Origin: VXYL01 sp963666465
Lineage (GTDB): Bacteria > Pseudomonadota > Gammaproteobacteria > Pseudomonadales > Azotimanducaceae
Reading direction: 5' to 3'
Length of the DNA: 64,000 bases
NCBI GenBank assembly: GCA_963666465.1
Contig: OY762824.1
Coordinates: 2,852,001 to 2,916,000, forward strand
Position numbers and translations under genes: made by a program. The notes under the pieces are model-generated. The model was not told where the DNA came from. It ran no database searches and saw only the letters and a list, made by a program, of their open reading frames with translations. Of this stretch, positions 44,713 to 52,924 are shown piece by piece; position 1 is the stretch's first letter; the number at the start of each line of letters is the position of its first letter.

Positions 44713-46800
44713 CCCAAGTTTACCAACGAAAAAAATAAACTGTTGTATCTCAACAATTTAGGTTGACCGAATCGCGCGCATGGCACTACATTCGTGCCCG
44801 ACGTGATGGTTTCCCCTCAGACGACCGCCTGGTGTGTCCCCCCGGCTGAGGAGGGGATCCCCAAGGCATCGAGGATGGCCTTCTGCTGCGGTTCCGGGCG
44901 CGTCGCCTTGCGCACATGCAGCGTGCGTCCGTCGGCGCGCTTGAACGTCGCGGTCACCCGCTGACGGCCGCCGAGAATCCGTTTGAGCGTCGTCCAGTTC
45001 GCCGTGCGCATCGGCCCGTCGCCGCGCTCGGCCAGACGGGTGCGAATCACCTGGACCCGTTGGTAGGCGATCACCGTGATGAACAGATGGCCCTCGGCAC
45101 GGCGCGGCTTGCGGTGATGGATGGGGCGCAGGCCCAGTTCGGATTTCAGGGAACGGAACGCCGCCTCGACATCCGTGAGCAGGGTGAAGGTGCGCCACAG
45201 GCGCTCCTCGCTGAAGTCGGTCTCGTTGCTGCGCAGGCAATAGACGCCCGGATGGGTGAGCATCGTCCCGGCCACCGGCGTGCGGAGGAAGGTCACCGCC
45301 ACGGCCCGTTTGCCGCTCTCGTCGGTTGCCACCGCGATGTCGTAGTGTTGGCCGACACCGCGGCTCTTCTCCACCAGCCGGCCGATGCGTTGCCAGATCT
45401 TTTCCGGCTTCTTCTGCGTGCGCGGCCGCGACAGCCCCTCGTTGATCGCATCGAGATCCCGCTCCAGGCGTTGCGCAAACCGCTCGGCCATGCCGCGCTC
45501 CTTCTCGGCACGCTGCTCGGAGCAGCAGTACAGGCGCACCTCGCCCGCCTCGGCGTCGTCCACCTTCTCCAGATGCACCACCCCGCCGCTGCGGGTGCGG
45601 TGGGCGAGTGCCGCCTCGGGCTCGAAGCGGCGCTTGCGCTCGCGCGAGACCACGATGTAGCGGTACCCGTTCGCCTTCAGCCAGTCGACCTGTCGCTCGG
45701 TGGCGATGCCCCGGTCGAGCACCACCCGCGACCCCGGCGGTGCCCCGAGCGCGTCCAGCATGCCGGAAAGCGTCCGGTCTTCCTTGACGTTGCCCGCGAA
45801 CACCCGCGAACGCCGCACGAAACCACCCCCGTCCAGCACCAGCCCCAGGGTGAGCAGCTTGCAGTCGCTGCGCTTCTCCTTCGAATGCCCCCGCCGCGCC
45901 TCGGGCTGATCCGCCACATCGCCCTCGTAATAGGTGTTGGTCAGATCGTAGAGCGTCACCGTCGGCGCCAGGTCGAACAGGTCCATGGCGCTCTCGAACA
46001 GATGCGCCTCGATCGCTTCGCGGTGGGCAGCCAAGGCATCCGAGGCCCGGTACAACTGCATCGCCCCCATGGTCTCGAAGTCCACACCCAGCAACTCCCC
46101 CAAGGCACTGCGCTCGCGCAGCCAGGCGTGCGTGGCCCGCTCCGAGGCCGGGTACGCAAGCCGCGCCACGATCGAGGCCACCGCGGCCGTGCACGGCGAC
46201 GCGTTGATGCCCAGGGTCGACAGCAACTCCATCAGGCCCAACCGCTCGACCGCCCACAGTCCCGCCTGCTCGACGCCCACGCTGCGCGGGCGCGTCAACT
46301 CGAGCGACGCCACGTCCACACGGACCGGATCACGCACCGCTTCGGCGTCCCCCGCCCGGCCGCGGGCCAGCAGTTGCGCCCCGATCCGTTGCGCTTCTTC
46401 CTCGACGGCAGCCGGCGCATCGTCGGTGAGCGGCGCCTGGCCGTTCAAGATCTCGTCGATGCGCCGGCACAGTTCCGGCCACTCCTCCACAGGCAGGTCG
46501 AAATCGCTGCCGAGGTTCAACAACGTGCGCTGGCGGACCTTGGCGCCGTCGCGCCGACTGTGCACGAGGCGGTGGGAGTGGTAGTCCTGGCCGCCGGTGC
46601 GGCGGGTGAGGGTACGGCGGATGAACATGGCGGGTGACGGTAGCGGCGCCGGCCACCCATGTCAACCGACACTACCCTATTATGGCACTACATCGGTCGA
46701 TCCACCCCACCAGGAACCGGAAAACAACGAGTTGCCGACCCCAAAACCGTCAATCACCGCAAGATCGGGCGAAAATCACGGGGTTGTTGGTAAAGATGGG
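44713..46800 (-). mobile_element. IS1634-family element, copy 4
   Basis: 2088 bp, same ends as the other copies. Here the flanking tetramer is TTAA (44709-44712 and 46801-46804), showing that the duplication is four bases and the target need not be CTAG. Confidence 0.93.
44817..46628 (-). CDS. IS1634-family transposase, copy 4
   Basis: 603 residues, with a single EQAGLWAV block and all DDE motifs. It appears to be the undivided parent form of copies 1 and 3. No frameshift. It sits directly upstream of the nuclease cassette; the cassette's first start is 37 bases beyond its right target repeat, so outward transcription from the IS could affect the cassette. Confidence 0.93.
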   Translation of the reverse strand: MFIRRTLTRRTGGQDYHSHRLVHSRRDGAKVRQRTLLNLGSDFDLPVEEWPELCRRIDEILNGQAPLTDDAPAAVEEEAQRIGAQLLARGRAGDAEAVRDPVRVDVASLELTRPRSVGVEQAGLWAVERLGLMELLSTLGINASPCTAAVASIVARLAYPASERATHAWLRERSALGELLGVDFETMGAMQLYRASDALAAHREAIEAHLFESAMDLFDLAPTVTLYDLTNTYYEGDVADQPEARRGHSKEKRSDCKLLTLGLVLDGGGFVRRSRVFAGNVKEDRTLSGMLDALGAPPGSRVVLDRGIATERQVDWLKANGYRYIVVSRERKRRFEPEAALAHRTRSGGVVHLEKVDDAEAGEVRLYCCSEQRAEKERGMAERFAQRLERDLDAINEGLSRPRTQKKPEKIWQRIGRLVEKSRGVGQHYDIAVATDESGKRAVAVTFLRTPVAGTMLTHPGVYCLRSNETDFSEERLWRTFTLLTDVEAAFRSLKSELGLRPIHHRKPRRAEGHLFITVIAYQRVQVIRTRLAERGDGPMRTANWTTLKRILGGRQRVTATFKRADGRTLHVRKATRPEPQQKAILDALGIPSSAGGTHQAVV

Positions 46801-46840
46801 TTAAGATCGCCATCCCTGTCTTGGGAGAACTCAACGTTCT

Positions 46841-47722
46841 ATGAGCGTCTTCGCACACGTCGTATCTCGCAACCTAGCCCCGGAGCCAGCAGCCACTCAA
46901 GCGCTGGAGTACGTCCTCAAGGATCCGGACGCACTTCGGACGTTCGTGGGAATGCTCGCGCCACTTGGTGTGTCGTTTGAGCCGGGCAGCGTCGAAAGTG
47001 AGAGCGCGTTTGGAGACGGGCGGCCCGACCTGACGATCTATGACTCGGCTGGCCAGCACCGACTGTTTGTGGAGAACAAGTTCTGGGCGGGGCTCACGGA
47101 TGCGCAACCGGTGACGTACCTCAACCATCTGCCCGAGGACGACGACTTCTCGGCGCTGGTGTTCCTCGTGCCGGAAGAGCGGGTACGGAGCGTCTGGGCC
47201 GAGCTCCAGCGGCGATGCACGCAAGCGGAACTGAGCATCGCGGAAGAAAGGCGCGTTGGAGGACTGCGTGCCGGAAAGCTGTCGGGTAACCGTGTGCTCG
47301 CGGTGGCGGACTGGCGGAGTGTCCTAGACGGCCTGGCTGCGGTTGGGTCGGTTCGCTCGGACGTCCAGCGGCTTCGTGCCCTCACCGAGCGGATGGACGT
47401 GGAGGTGTTCCTTCCGATTCAGTCGGACGAGCTGACTGGTGTTGACGTGGCTCGAAGGATGATCAACTACACGGATCTCGTGCAGCCGATCGTCGACGGC
47501 CTCCTTGGCCGTGGTGTCGCGAGCATCAAGGGACTGGCGCCGGCTCACAGCTGGCACACCGCGGGCCGCTACCTGCGGCTGTATGACCGAGTTGGCGGTT
47601 GGCTGGGTGTGGACTTCGAGGCTTGGCGAGACAGCGGGACGACGCCGCTGTGGTGGAAGGTGTACGAGACTGATTTCGGTGGGGTAACCACGATCTGGGA
47701 TGAATGTGAAGGGTCGCAATGA
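46841..47722 (+). CDS. PD-(D/E)XK nuclease-family protein (cassette gene 1)
   Basis: 293 residues. The nuclease core is near residue 60: GDGRPDLTIYDSAGQ with the Asp, then HRLFVENKFWAGLTDAQPVT with the Glu-x-Lys, followed by a Gln helix (DAQPVTYLNHL). This is the pattern of PDDEXK_4-like proteins found near restriction and other defence genes. The C-terminal half (AHSWHTAGRYLRLYDRVGGW) has no assigned function. Its stop overlaps the ATG of the next gene (ATGA). GGGAG lies 13 bases before the ATG. Confidence 0.7.
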   Translation: MSVFAHVVSRNLAPEPAATQALEYVLKDPDALRTFVGMLAPLGVSFEPGSVESESAFGDGRPDLTIYDSAGQHRLFVENKFWAGLTDAQPVTYLNHLPEDDDFSALVFLVPEERVRSVWAELQRRCTQAELSIAEERRVGGLRAGKLSGNRVLAVADWRSVLDGLAAVGSVRSDVQRLRALTERMDVEVFLPIQSDELTGVDVARRMINYTDLVQPIVDGLLGRGVASIKGLAPAHSWHTAGRYLRLYDRVGGWLGVDFEAWRDSGTTPLWWKVYETDFGGVTTIWDECEGSQ

Positions 47723-47975
47723 CGACAATGCGTGAGTCAGTGCAGGGGGAGTTGGAGCAAGGGCTGGGGGCATTCCTGACGGGACTCGGGGCCGTGATCG
47801 ACGGGGTCAAGGAGACAAGGTCCCGAATGGACCGGGTGGCGGCGACTCGGTTTTCGGTTTTCTCGTACTTCAGGCAAAACGAGAATATCCTTTCCGGGAT
47901 ATTCGCGGACTTGCTGCGAGCGGATGGAAGTCACGGTCAGGGGGCCACCTTCCTGGAGCTCTTCCTTGAGGGGCT
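47698..47975 (+). repeat. Left 278-bp inverted repeat of the nuclease cassette
   Basis: It begins at the end of cassette gene 1 and covers the first 86 codons of gene 2. The inverted partner is at 49377-49654. One difference is visible (Gln versus Arg codon in FSYFRQNEN/FSYFRRNEN). Confidence 0.92.
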
Positions 47976-48447
47976 AGACGCCAACCGCAGCCACGGGGCG
48001 CGTTACAGGCCCGCTCAAGAGTACGAAGTGCGCGAAGGGTGTCTCGTGGAAACTGAGCATGTAATCCCAGGACAGCGTCGGATCGACATCGTGGTGCGTC
48101 TGGGAGAACACAGCCAGCAGTGGCTCGCGATCGAGAACAAGCCATGGGCGGGCGAACAGGAAGACCAGTTGGGCGCCTATGCAGCCTACGTGCACGACCG
48201 TGACCCCGATGCATGCATCGTTTACATGAGTGGGGATGGAAGCGAGTCGGAGACCATCAGGGCGGAGACGCGAGGACACTATCTGACGATGCCATATCGC
48301 GATCCGGGCCACGGTCCCTCGGTAGAGTCGTGGATCAGGCAATGCTCGCAACGATGCGAGGCGGATCGAGTTCGGTGGTTTCTCACAGACATGCTGAGCT
48401 ACGTTCAGCGTGCGTTCTGGGTCAAGGAGGAGACGGACGATGAGTGA
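47719..48447 (+). CDS. PDDEXK_4-type nuclease (cassette gene 2)
   Basis: 242 residues. N-terminus SVFSYFRQNENILSGIFADL with LLRADGSHGQGATFLELFLEG is typical of PDDEXK_4 proteins. The catalytic core is PGQRRIDIVVRLGEHSQQWL then AIENKPWAGEQEDQLGAYAA, giving Asp, Glu-x-Lys and the Gln helix. C-terminal RWFLTDMLSYVQRAFW. Its ATG overlaps gene 1's stop, and its end overlaps gene 3 by eight bases. Full-length PDDEXK_4 proteins are usually about 400 residues, so genes 2 and 3 may be a split form. The first 86 codons lie within the inverted repeat. Confidence 0.8.
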   Translation: MTTMRESVQGELEQGLGAFLTGLGAVIDGVKETRSRMDRVAATRFSVFSYFRQNENILSGIFADLLRADGSHGQGATFLELFLEGLDANRSHGARYRPAQEYEVREGCLVETEHVIPGQRRIDIVVRLGEHSQQWLAIENKPWAGEQEDQLGAYAAYVHDRDPDACIVYMSGDGSESETIRAETRGHYLTMPYRDPGHGPSVESWIRQCSQRCEADRVRWFLTDMLSYVQRAFWVKEETDDE

Positions 48448-49030
48448 GCGGCTGCTCGGGGAGGTGACCGCGGCCTATGTGTTGAAGAACGGAAGTAACG
48501 GATGGCTCGAATATGCCCTGCAGGTTCTTGCGGCAGGGCCGTATCTACGCAGGGAATTGGTCGGCGAACTCTGCCAGGACGTACAACACGCGCTTGAACA
48601 GCGATTGGAGGGGCACGAGGTCGACAAGGTCACAACCGAGGTTGGCGAAGGCGGCATCTGGTTCAGCGTGGACGTCACGCGAGACGCCTGGGGTGACTTA
48701 GGAGTCACCTTGTGCAATTGGAAGGACGACGCCCGCAATGTCGGGATTGGGGTGTACAACTACGGGGACCGCGTAGGGAGCGGGGCATCTGCACAAATCA
48801 GGGACTGCCTCGCGAAGAAGAGACCGCCCTGGAATCGGAAGCGAGAACCGCGGTGGATGTGGAACATCTGGCCAGACCTCTGGAACTGGAGCCCCCCCGA
48901 TTTCTTGGCGCGAATCGCCGATGACCGCGAGCGGGAGCATAAGGTCGTCGCTGGTGAGGTGGCGAAGGAAGTGCTTGAGGTAGTGGACTTGATGGACGAC
49001 GTGCTGAAGCGAGTGGCGGAAGCCGACTGA
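48440..49030 (+). CDS. Cassette gene 3, possible C-terminal half of a split PDDEXK_4 protein
   Basis: 196 residues, starting inside the end of gene 2 (ATGAGTGA overlap). The Trp-rich middle (NRKREPRWMWNIWPDLWNWS) and the helical end (REREHKVVAGEVAKEVLEVV) resemble the C-terminal region of longer PDDEXK_4 proteins, which suggests the two products act as one complex. No catalytic motif is seen. AAGGAGGAG lies just upstream of the start. It ends four bases before a set of short repeats. Confidence 0.55.
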   Translation: MSERLLGEVTAAYVLKNGSNGWLEYALQVLAAGPYLRRELVGELCQDVQHALEQRLEGHEVDKVTTEVGEGGIWFSVDVTRDAWGDLGVTLCNWKDDARNVGIGVYNYGDRVGSGASAQIRDCLAKKRPPWNRKREPRWMWNIWPDLWNWSPPDFLARIADDREREHKVVAGEVAKEVLEVVDLMDDVLKRVAEAD

Positions 49031-49033
49031 ATG

Positions 49034-49376
49034 GGCGGGGCCTTTCCTGACACCCAAACATTTCGTCCCACACAACAATGGGCAATGTCTCGCCTTGACC
49101 CAGCGCTCCACGCCTGCGCGACTATGGGGTTGCGAGTCGCGGTAGCCGCCGAACGCCCAGCCCCTCCAGTCCCACGCTGAACTGCGTCGCCCTCCCGAAC
49201 GACGATGTGGGAAACTGCCCGTCGTGCGTGAGACCGAATGTTCGTGCGTCGGGAAGGAGGCCTTGTCCCACCCGCGACACGCGCTGAACGGCGTCACGCT
49301 CCCGAACAGCGCCCGTGTGGGATATCTCCTACGCCTGTGTAGGACGAAATGTTTGTGTGTCGGGAAAAAACCTCCC
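49034..49376. repeat. Three related repeat units beside the inverted repeat
   Basis: Units at about 49175-49262 and 49284-49373 (plus) share CTGAACxGCGTC, CTCCCGAAC, GTGTGGGA and a final GACGAAATGTTTGTGTGTCG-like block. The last block recurs on the minus strand at about 49037-49076. Hairpin potential is high. No convincing gene lies in this stretch. Confidence 0.65.
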
Positions 49377-49633
49377 AGCCCCTCAAGGAAGAGCTCCAGG
49401 AAGGTGGCCCCCTGACCGTGACTTCCATCCGCTCGCAGCAAGTCCGCGAATATCCCGGAAAGGATATTCTCGTTTCGCCTGAAGTACGAGAAAACCGAAA
49501 ACCGAGTCGCCGCCACCCGGTCCATTCGGGACCTTGTCTCCTTGACCCCGTCGATCACGGCCCCGAGTCCCGTCAGGAATGCCCCCAGCCCTTGCTCCAA
49601 CTCCCCCTGCACTGACTCACGCATTGTCGTCAT
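49377..49633 (-). pseudogene. Truncated second start of the PDDEXK_4 nuclease gene
   Basis: Codons 1-86 of gene 2 on the opposite strand (MTTMRESVQGELEQGLGAFL onward). The frame then runs on as unrelated sequence (GGFFPTHKHFVLHRRRRYP) antisense to the repeats, so no nuclease core is encoded in the present orientation. Inversion of the central segment would restore the full gene here. Confidence 0.85.
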
Positions 49634-49654
49634 TGCGACCCTTCACATTCATCC
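49377..49654 (-). repeat. Right 278-bp inverted repeat of the nuclease cassette
   Basis: Reverse complement of 47698-47975 with one visible base change. The segment between the repeats (47976-49376, 1401 bp) holds the rest of gene 2, gene 3 and the repeat units. Confidence 0.92.
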
Positions 49655-50525
49655 GCCACCCCTGCCTGCAGCTGAGGAGTCGATCGGTCCGACATCGATC
49701 AATCAACACGTCATCGTACGGAATGGCGTGCCAGTCCAAGGTCTGCCCCAACCGTTCAAGCGCGCGCATCTCCGTCAGGCCATGCGAGGGCCATTCATCA
49801 TCGATGAGCAACAGGTTGTGGTCGTATGTCGAGTAGCCATCGAACTTCCCGGTCTTCTTCTCGATGCTCCAACGCATCGCATCGACCCAGTTGGACAAGA
49901 TGCACTCGTCCGATGGCATCAGCACCTCCGGATCGTTTAGCCGTGCCGCACGTTTAGTATCTGCGGCAGTCAAGCTGACTCCCGGCCTAAAGAGCCGGAA
50001 CCCGCGCACCCGGTCAATGTCCTCGCTCCACTCGATGGCGCTGATCTGCGCAAGGTCTTCCGGCACGGCCTGAGTTACTTCGACTCCCACCGAACAGCAA
50101 CCAGTCACCAAGGCGAAGTCCGGTCGCTCGCGACGATGCACCGCCATCGGGAAGGTGAATGGTTCGCTACCGGCCAACGTTCGCAGAAGCCTCCCTATCG
50201 CCCAGTCTTCGACGTGGACTTTGGTCAGGCCGTTGCCCAGCGGGGGTACTGGCTCCATGAACGGCTTCAACGCCACATCCAGTTCGTGCCGCGTGCTGGC
50301 CTCAACGCACGGCTCGCAATGTTGGTCCACTTTCGCCACCACGAACACTCCGGCCGGATGACCGTACACGTGCGCCAGTTGGCGCGTTGCTTTGGTACGA
50401 AGCGCCCGAAGAAACGACGCCACGGGACGCAAAGCGTAGCATAACGCTTGTATCAGGACGATGAAGTCGCCATCACCGGCGGCGGACTGTCGGGCTGCCC
50501 AAACGATCCGGCCGCCTTCCGCCAT
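49617..50525 (-). CDS. Nuclease-like protein facing the cassette (gene X)
   Basis: 302 residues if started at ATG 50525; ATG 50258 (MEPVPPLGNGLTKVHVEDW) is an alternative. The core HRRERPDFALVTGCCSVGVE with VTQAVPEDL has an Asp-strand-Glu layout like PD-(D/E)XK proteins, with Thr or Gln in place of Lys. C-terminal parts include DHNLLLIDDEWPSHGLTEM and LDWHAIPYDDVLIDRCRTD. The last 14 residues (GWRMNVKGRNDDNA) are read from the inverted repeat in a frame not used by gene 1, so the natural 3' end was replaced by the repeat. It overlaps the truncated gene 2 start by 17 bases. Confidence 0.6.
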   Translation of the reverse strand: MAEGGRIVWAARQSAAGDGDFIVLIQALCYALRPVASFLRALRTKATRQLAHVYGHPAGVFVVAKVDQHCEPCVEASTRHELDVALKPFMEPVPPLGNGLTKVHVEDWAIGRLLRTLAGSEPFTFPMAVHRRERPDFALVTGCCSVGVEVTQAVPEDLAQISAIEWSEDIDRVRGFRLFRPGVSLTAADTKRAARLNDPEVLMPSDECILSNWVDAMRWSIEKKTGKFDGYSTYDHNLLLIDDEWPSHGLTEMRALERLGQTLDWHAIPYDDVLIDRCRTDRLLSCRQGWRMNVKGRNDDNA

Positions 50526-50587
50526 CGATTCGACACCAGCCCGTCGTTCGCGGGAACACGGTCACTCTGCATTTCGCAGCGGCAGCT

Positions 50588-50764
50588 TCATGCACCTCCA
50601 TCGTGCGACTTCGGCATTCCCCACAACAGTACCGCGAGCCCGAAAGCAGCGACGATCAACCCGACCGGGGCGCTCAGCACGCCAATCGTGATCAGCAACG
50701 AGCCCGCGAATACCCGCGACCGTTTCCAGCCGTGCGCCTGAGACTTCGGATCTTGCGAGTTCAC
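50588..50764 (-). CDS. Small membrane protein (58 aa)
   Basis: GTG start overlapping the stop of the upstream gene (GTGA). Two hydrophobic helices: VFAGSLLITIGVLSAPVGLI and AAFGLAVLLWGM, then a short hydrophilic end (PKSHDGGA). No family recognised. Coupled to the 99-residue gene upstream and followed by gene X on the same strand. Confidence 0.5.
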   Translation of the reverse strand: MNSQDPKSQAHGWKRSRVFAGSLLITIGVLSAPVGLIVAAFGLAVLLWGMPKSHDGGA

Positions 50765-51060
50765 CGGATCCCGTGCTCGCGCACCGCGTCACAAACGGCA
50801 TCGAACCACGATAGCAACGCATCCATCCGCTTATCACCCGGATAGCCGTCGACATACCACTTCAGCTCGCTGCCCGCAGGCTGAAACAACAACTCCGTTG
50901 ACGGGAGGTTGCGACGCAACCCTTCGACCGCCTCCTCCGGCACGCCCGACTTGCCCGACCTCCCCAGTCCGAACCTGTTGCTCAGCGCTGTACAGATGCT
51001 TGGCCTTTGTGAGGAACTCGGCGGGGTGCAGTAACAGAGGACGATCCGGGTCCCGTCCAC
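50761..51060 (-). CDS. Hypothetical protein (99 aa), possibly 5' truncated
   Basis: GTG start at 51060. Sequence ends KWYVDGYPGDKRMDALLSWF and DAVCDAVREHGIR, with SGKSGVPEEAVEGLRRNLPS in the middle. No domain recognised. A CTAG (51079-51082) followed on the minus strand by CCCATC, the same ten bases as an IS1634 end junction, lies 19 bases upstream and may mark loss of the original N-terminus. Confidence 0.4.
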   Translation of the reverse strand: MDGTRIVLCYCTPPSSSQRPSICTALSNRFGLGRSGKSGVPEEAVEGLRRNLPSTELLFQPAGSELKWYVDGYPGDKRMDALLSWFDAVCDAVREHGIR

Positions 51061-51089
51061 ATTGACGCGCTCGGATGGGCTAGCAGGCG

Positions 51090-52496
51090 CTACCGCACCA
51101 CCTTGACGTAATCCCCAGCCCGAGGCTCGCCGTGGGGGTGGCCGCCGTTTAGGAGACGCAGGGTTTCTTCGGCGTGGCGGGTGATGGAGGCACGCTCGGC
51201 GAGTGCGGCGTAGGTGTCGCCCGGGCGGGCGGCGATGACCTGAATGCGGGTGTTCTGGCCTCGGTTCACGTCTTCCGCGGACATGGGACGCAGCCCCTGA
51301 AGCGTCGCCAGGAACGCCTCGCGAAATTTCTCGGGGTCGCCCTCGGCGCCGCACTCGCCGTTGAAGAGGAACAGGTCCCGGCCCTTGTAGATGATGCCCA
51401 TGAGCTTGAGCGGCGTGGTGGAACCGGAGGCGTCCACTTCTCCCACCCAAGCCTCCTGGCCGTTGATGACCTGTTCCTCGCCGCCCAGGATGTCGTCGCG
51501 CTGCAAGACCTTGGTGGGGTATTCGCCGGGACTTCCGCGCTTCGGCACTTCGTGACGGGCCATGCGAATGGTGCCTTCGGAGTCGCCGCCGGGGGCCTTG
51601 GCGATCACTTCGCTTTGGCTGCTGGTGATGTTCCAGCCGGTTGGAAACTGCACCACCACGCGCAGGCCGCCGTGGAAGAACTCGCTGCCGCGAATGGCGC
51701 CGGCGGCGGCTTGGTCGCCATACACGAGGCCCTCCAGCAGCCCCCAGAAATCGCCCACCGGCATCACCAGGCGATCCGGCAGCATGTTCTGGGCATAGGA
51801 CACTGCGTCGTGCAGGCGCTTGTCGTTTTTTGGGTGGCTGGCGAAAAGGCCGTGGTAGTTGGCACGCCGGTTCTGCACCTGCTTCGAGAAGAGTTCCTGA
51901 TCCTTCAGCACCTGCACCACGTCGATCACCGACAGCGGGTTGTAGCCGGCGGTGGCCATGTATTGCGCGCCCAAGCGGTCGGCTTCTAGTTCCATCTCGC
52001 GACCGTAGCCGGCTTGCTGCTCGGCAGTCAGCGCCTGCGACATGCGCATCAGTTCCGGTCGATAGGTGGCTGCGGCGGCGATGAAGCCGGCGGCCTTGCC
52101 GGCGAGGTCGCGGCGCTTTTGCTTTTTCGAGTGTCTGGCCACCACGTGGGCGATCTCGTGGCCGATCACTGCCGCAAGCTCGTCTTCGGACTTGAGGAAC
52201 GCGAGCAGTCCCCGGTTGACGAAGATGTAGGCGTCCTCGGTGGCGAAGGCGTTGATGCCGGCGTCATCAACGACGACGAAGTGGTATTCCTTGCCGGCGT
52301 CCGGGGTTTCGGCCAACAGGCGCGCACCGATGGCGTCGACATAGTCCTGCCACTTGCCGTCGGCGTAGACGGCGTGCCGCTCGGTGAGCTCGCGGTGCAT
52401 CTTTTCGCCTGGCCCGGCGGGCCAGCCGAGGACGGAGGTGCCGGCGAACGCGATGCCGGCAAGGGCGAGCCATCGTGCAATTCGGGCAGGTCTCAC
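51090..52496 (-). CDS. M48-family metalloprotease, periplasmic
   Basis: 468 residues from a GTG start, with a signal peptide (WLALAGIAFAGTSVLGWPAG). The zinc site is AVIGHEIAHVVARH at residues ~110-123 (HExxH), and the third ligand Glu is in MELEADRLGAQYMA near 165. FASHPKNDKRLHDAV is typical of BepA/YfgC-like peptidases. The C-terminal ~200 residues replace the usual TPR region with FPTGWNITSS and a LysM-like end (IQVIAARPGDTYAALAERAS), suggesting peptidoglycan or envelope association. Role in outer-membrane protein quality control is inferred from the family. Confidence 0.87.
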   Translation of the reverse strand: MRPARIARWLALAGIAFAGTSVLGWPAGPGEKMHRELTERHAVYADGKWQDYVDAIGARLLAETPDAGKEYHFVVVDDAGINAFATEDAYIFVNRGLLAFLKSEDELAAVIGHEIAHVVARHSKKQKRRDLAGKAAGFIAAAATYRPELMRMSQALTAEQQAGYGREMELEADRLGAQYMATAGYNPLSVIDVVQVLKDQELFSKQVQNRRANYHGLFASHPKNDKRLHDAVSYAQNMLPDRLVMPVGDFWGLLEGLVYGDQAAAGAIRGSEFFHGGLRVVVQFPTGWNITSSQSEVIAKAPGGDSEGTIRMARHEVPKRGSPGEYPTKVLQRDDILGGEEQVINGQEAWVGEVDASGSTTPLKLMGIIYKGRDLFLFNGECGAEGDPEKFREAFLATLQGLRPMSAEDVNRGQNTRIQVIAARPGDTYAALAERASITRHAEETLRLLNGGHPHGEPRAGDYVKVVR

Positions 52497-52581
52497 CGTG
52501 CTGCCGCTCCTTGTGCTGTCGCTGCGGATGGGGCGCTGCGTTTGGTCTCCCTACAATCCGATTGGAGTGCTGCCTTGGCGC

Positions 52582-52806
52582 CTAGTTCCCAGAGGCCGCA
52601 GCGCTGCGGTTGCCGAAACGGCGGCGGAAGCGCTCGACGCGACCGCCGCTGTCGACGATCTTCTGCTTGCCGGTGTAGAACGGATGGCACGCCGAGCAGA
52701 CCTCCAGGTGGATGTCCCGGCCGAGCGTTGAACGGGTGGAGATCTCGTTGCCGCAACTGCACCGAGCCGTGATGGGACGATACTCGGGGTGGATGTCTGG
52801 CTTCAC
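52582..52806 (-). CDS. rpmE: 50S ribosomal protein L31
   Basis: 74 residues. KPDIHPEYRPITARCSCGNE, TRSTLGRDIHLEVCSACHPF and YTGKQKIVDSGGRVERF are diagnostic. All four zinc-binding Cys (CSC and CSAC) are present, so this is the C+ zinc-containing form. A GTG start at 52806 is chosen because L31 proteins start directly before KPDIHP; a TTG at 52821 is less likely. It is divergent from priA, as in many gammaproteobacteria. Confidence 0.95.
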   Translation of the reverse strand: MKPDIHPEYRPITARCSCGNEISTRSTLGRDIHLEVCSACHPFYTGKQKIVDSGGRVERFRRRFGNRSAAASGN

Positions 52807-52924
52807 TTTGGTGCCCGCCAATCCGGTTGAAGGGGGCGTGGAGTCTATTCGTGGTAGCTTGGCAAAGCAACTTTCTCACGGCCTCTTCAGCCCCGCTAGG
52901 TGGGCGCCGGCACGGGGTTTCGCT

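Noticed and set aside
49034..49376. CRISPR array
   Set aside because: The units are about 88 bp, only roughly 70 percent alike and one is inverted; there are no regular short repeats with unique spacers.
49377..49633. Second intact PDDEXK_4 nuclease gene on the minus strand
   Set aside because: Only the first 86 codons are present, inside the inverted repeat; the following frame is antisense to repeat sequence and has no catalytic motif.
51060..51090. Partial fifth IS1634 copy
   Set aside because: Only ten bases (CTAGCCCATC) match an IS end junction; this could be chance and no further IS sequence is present.
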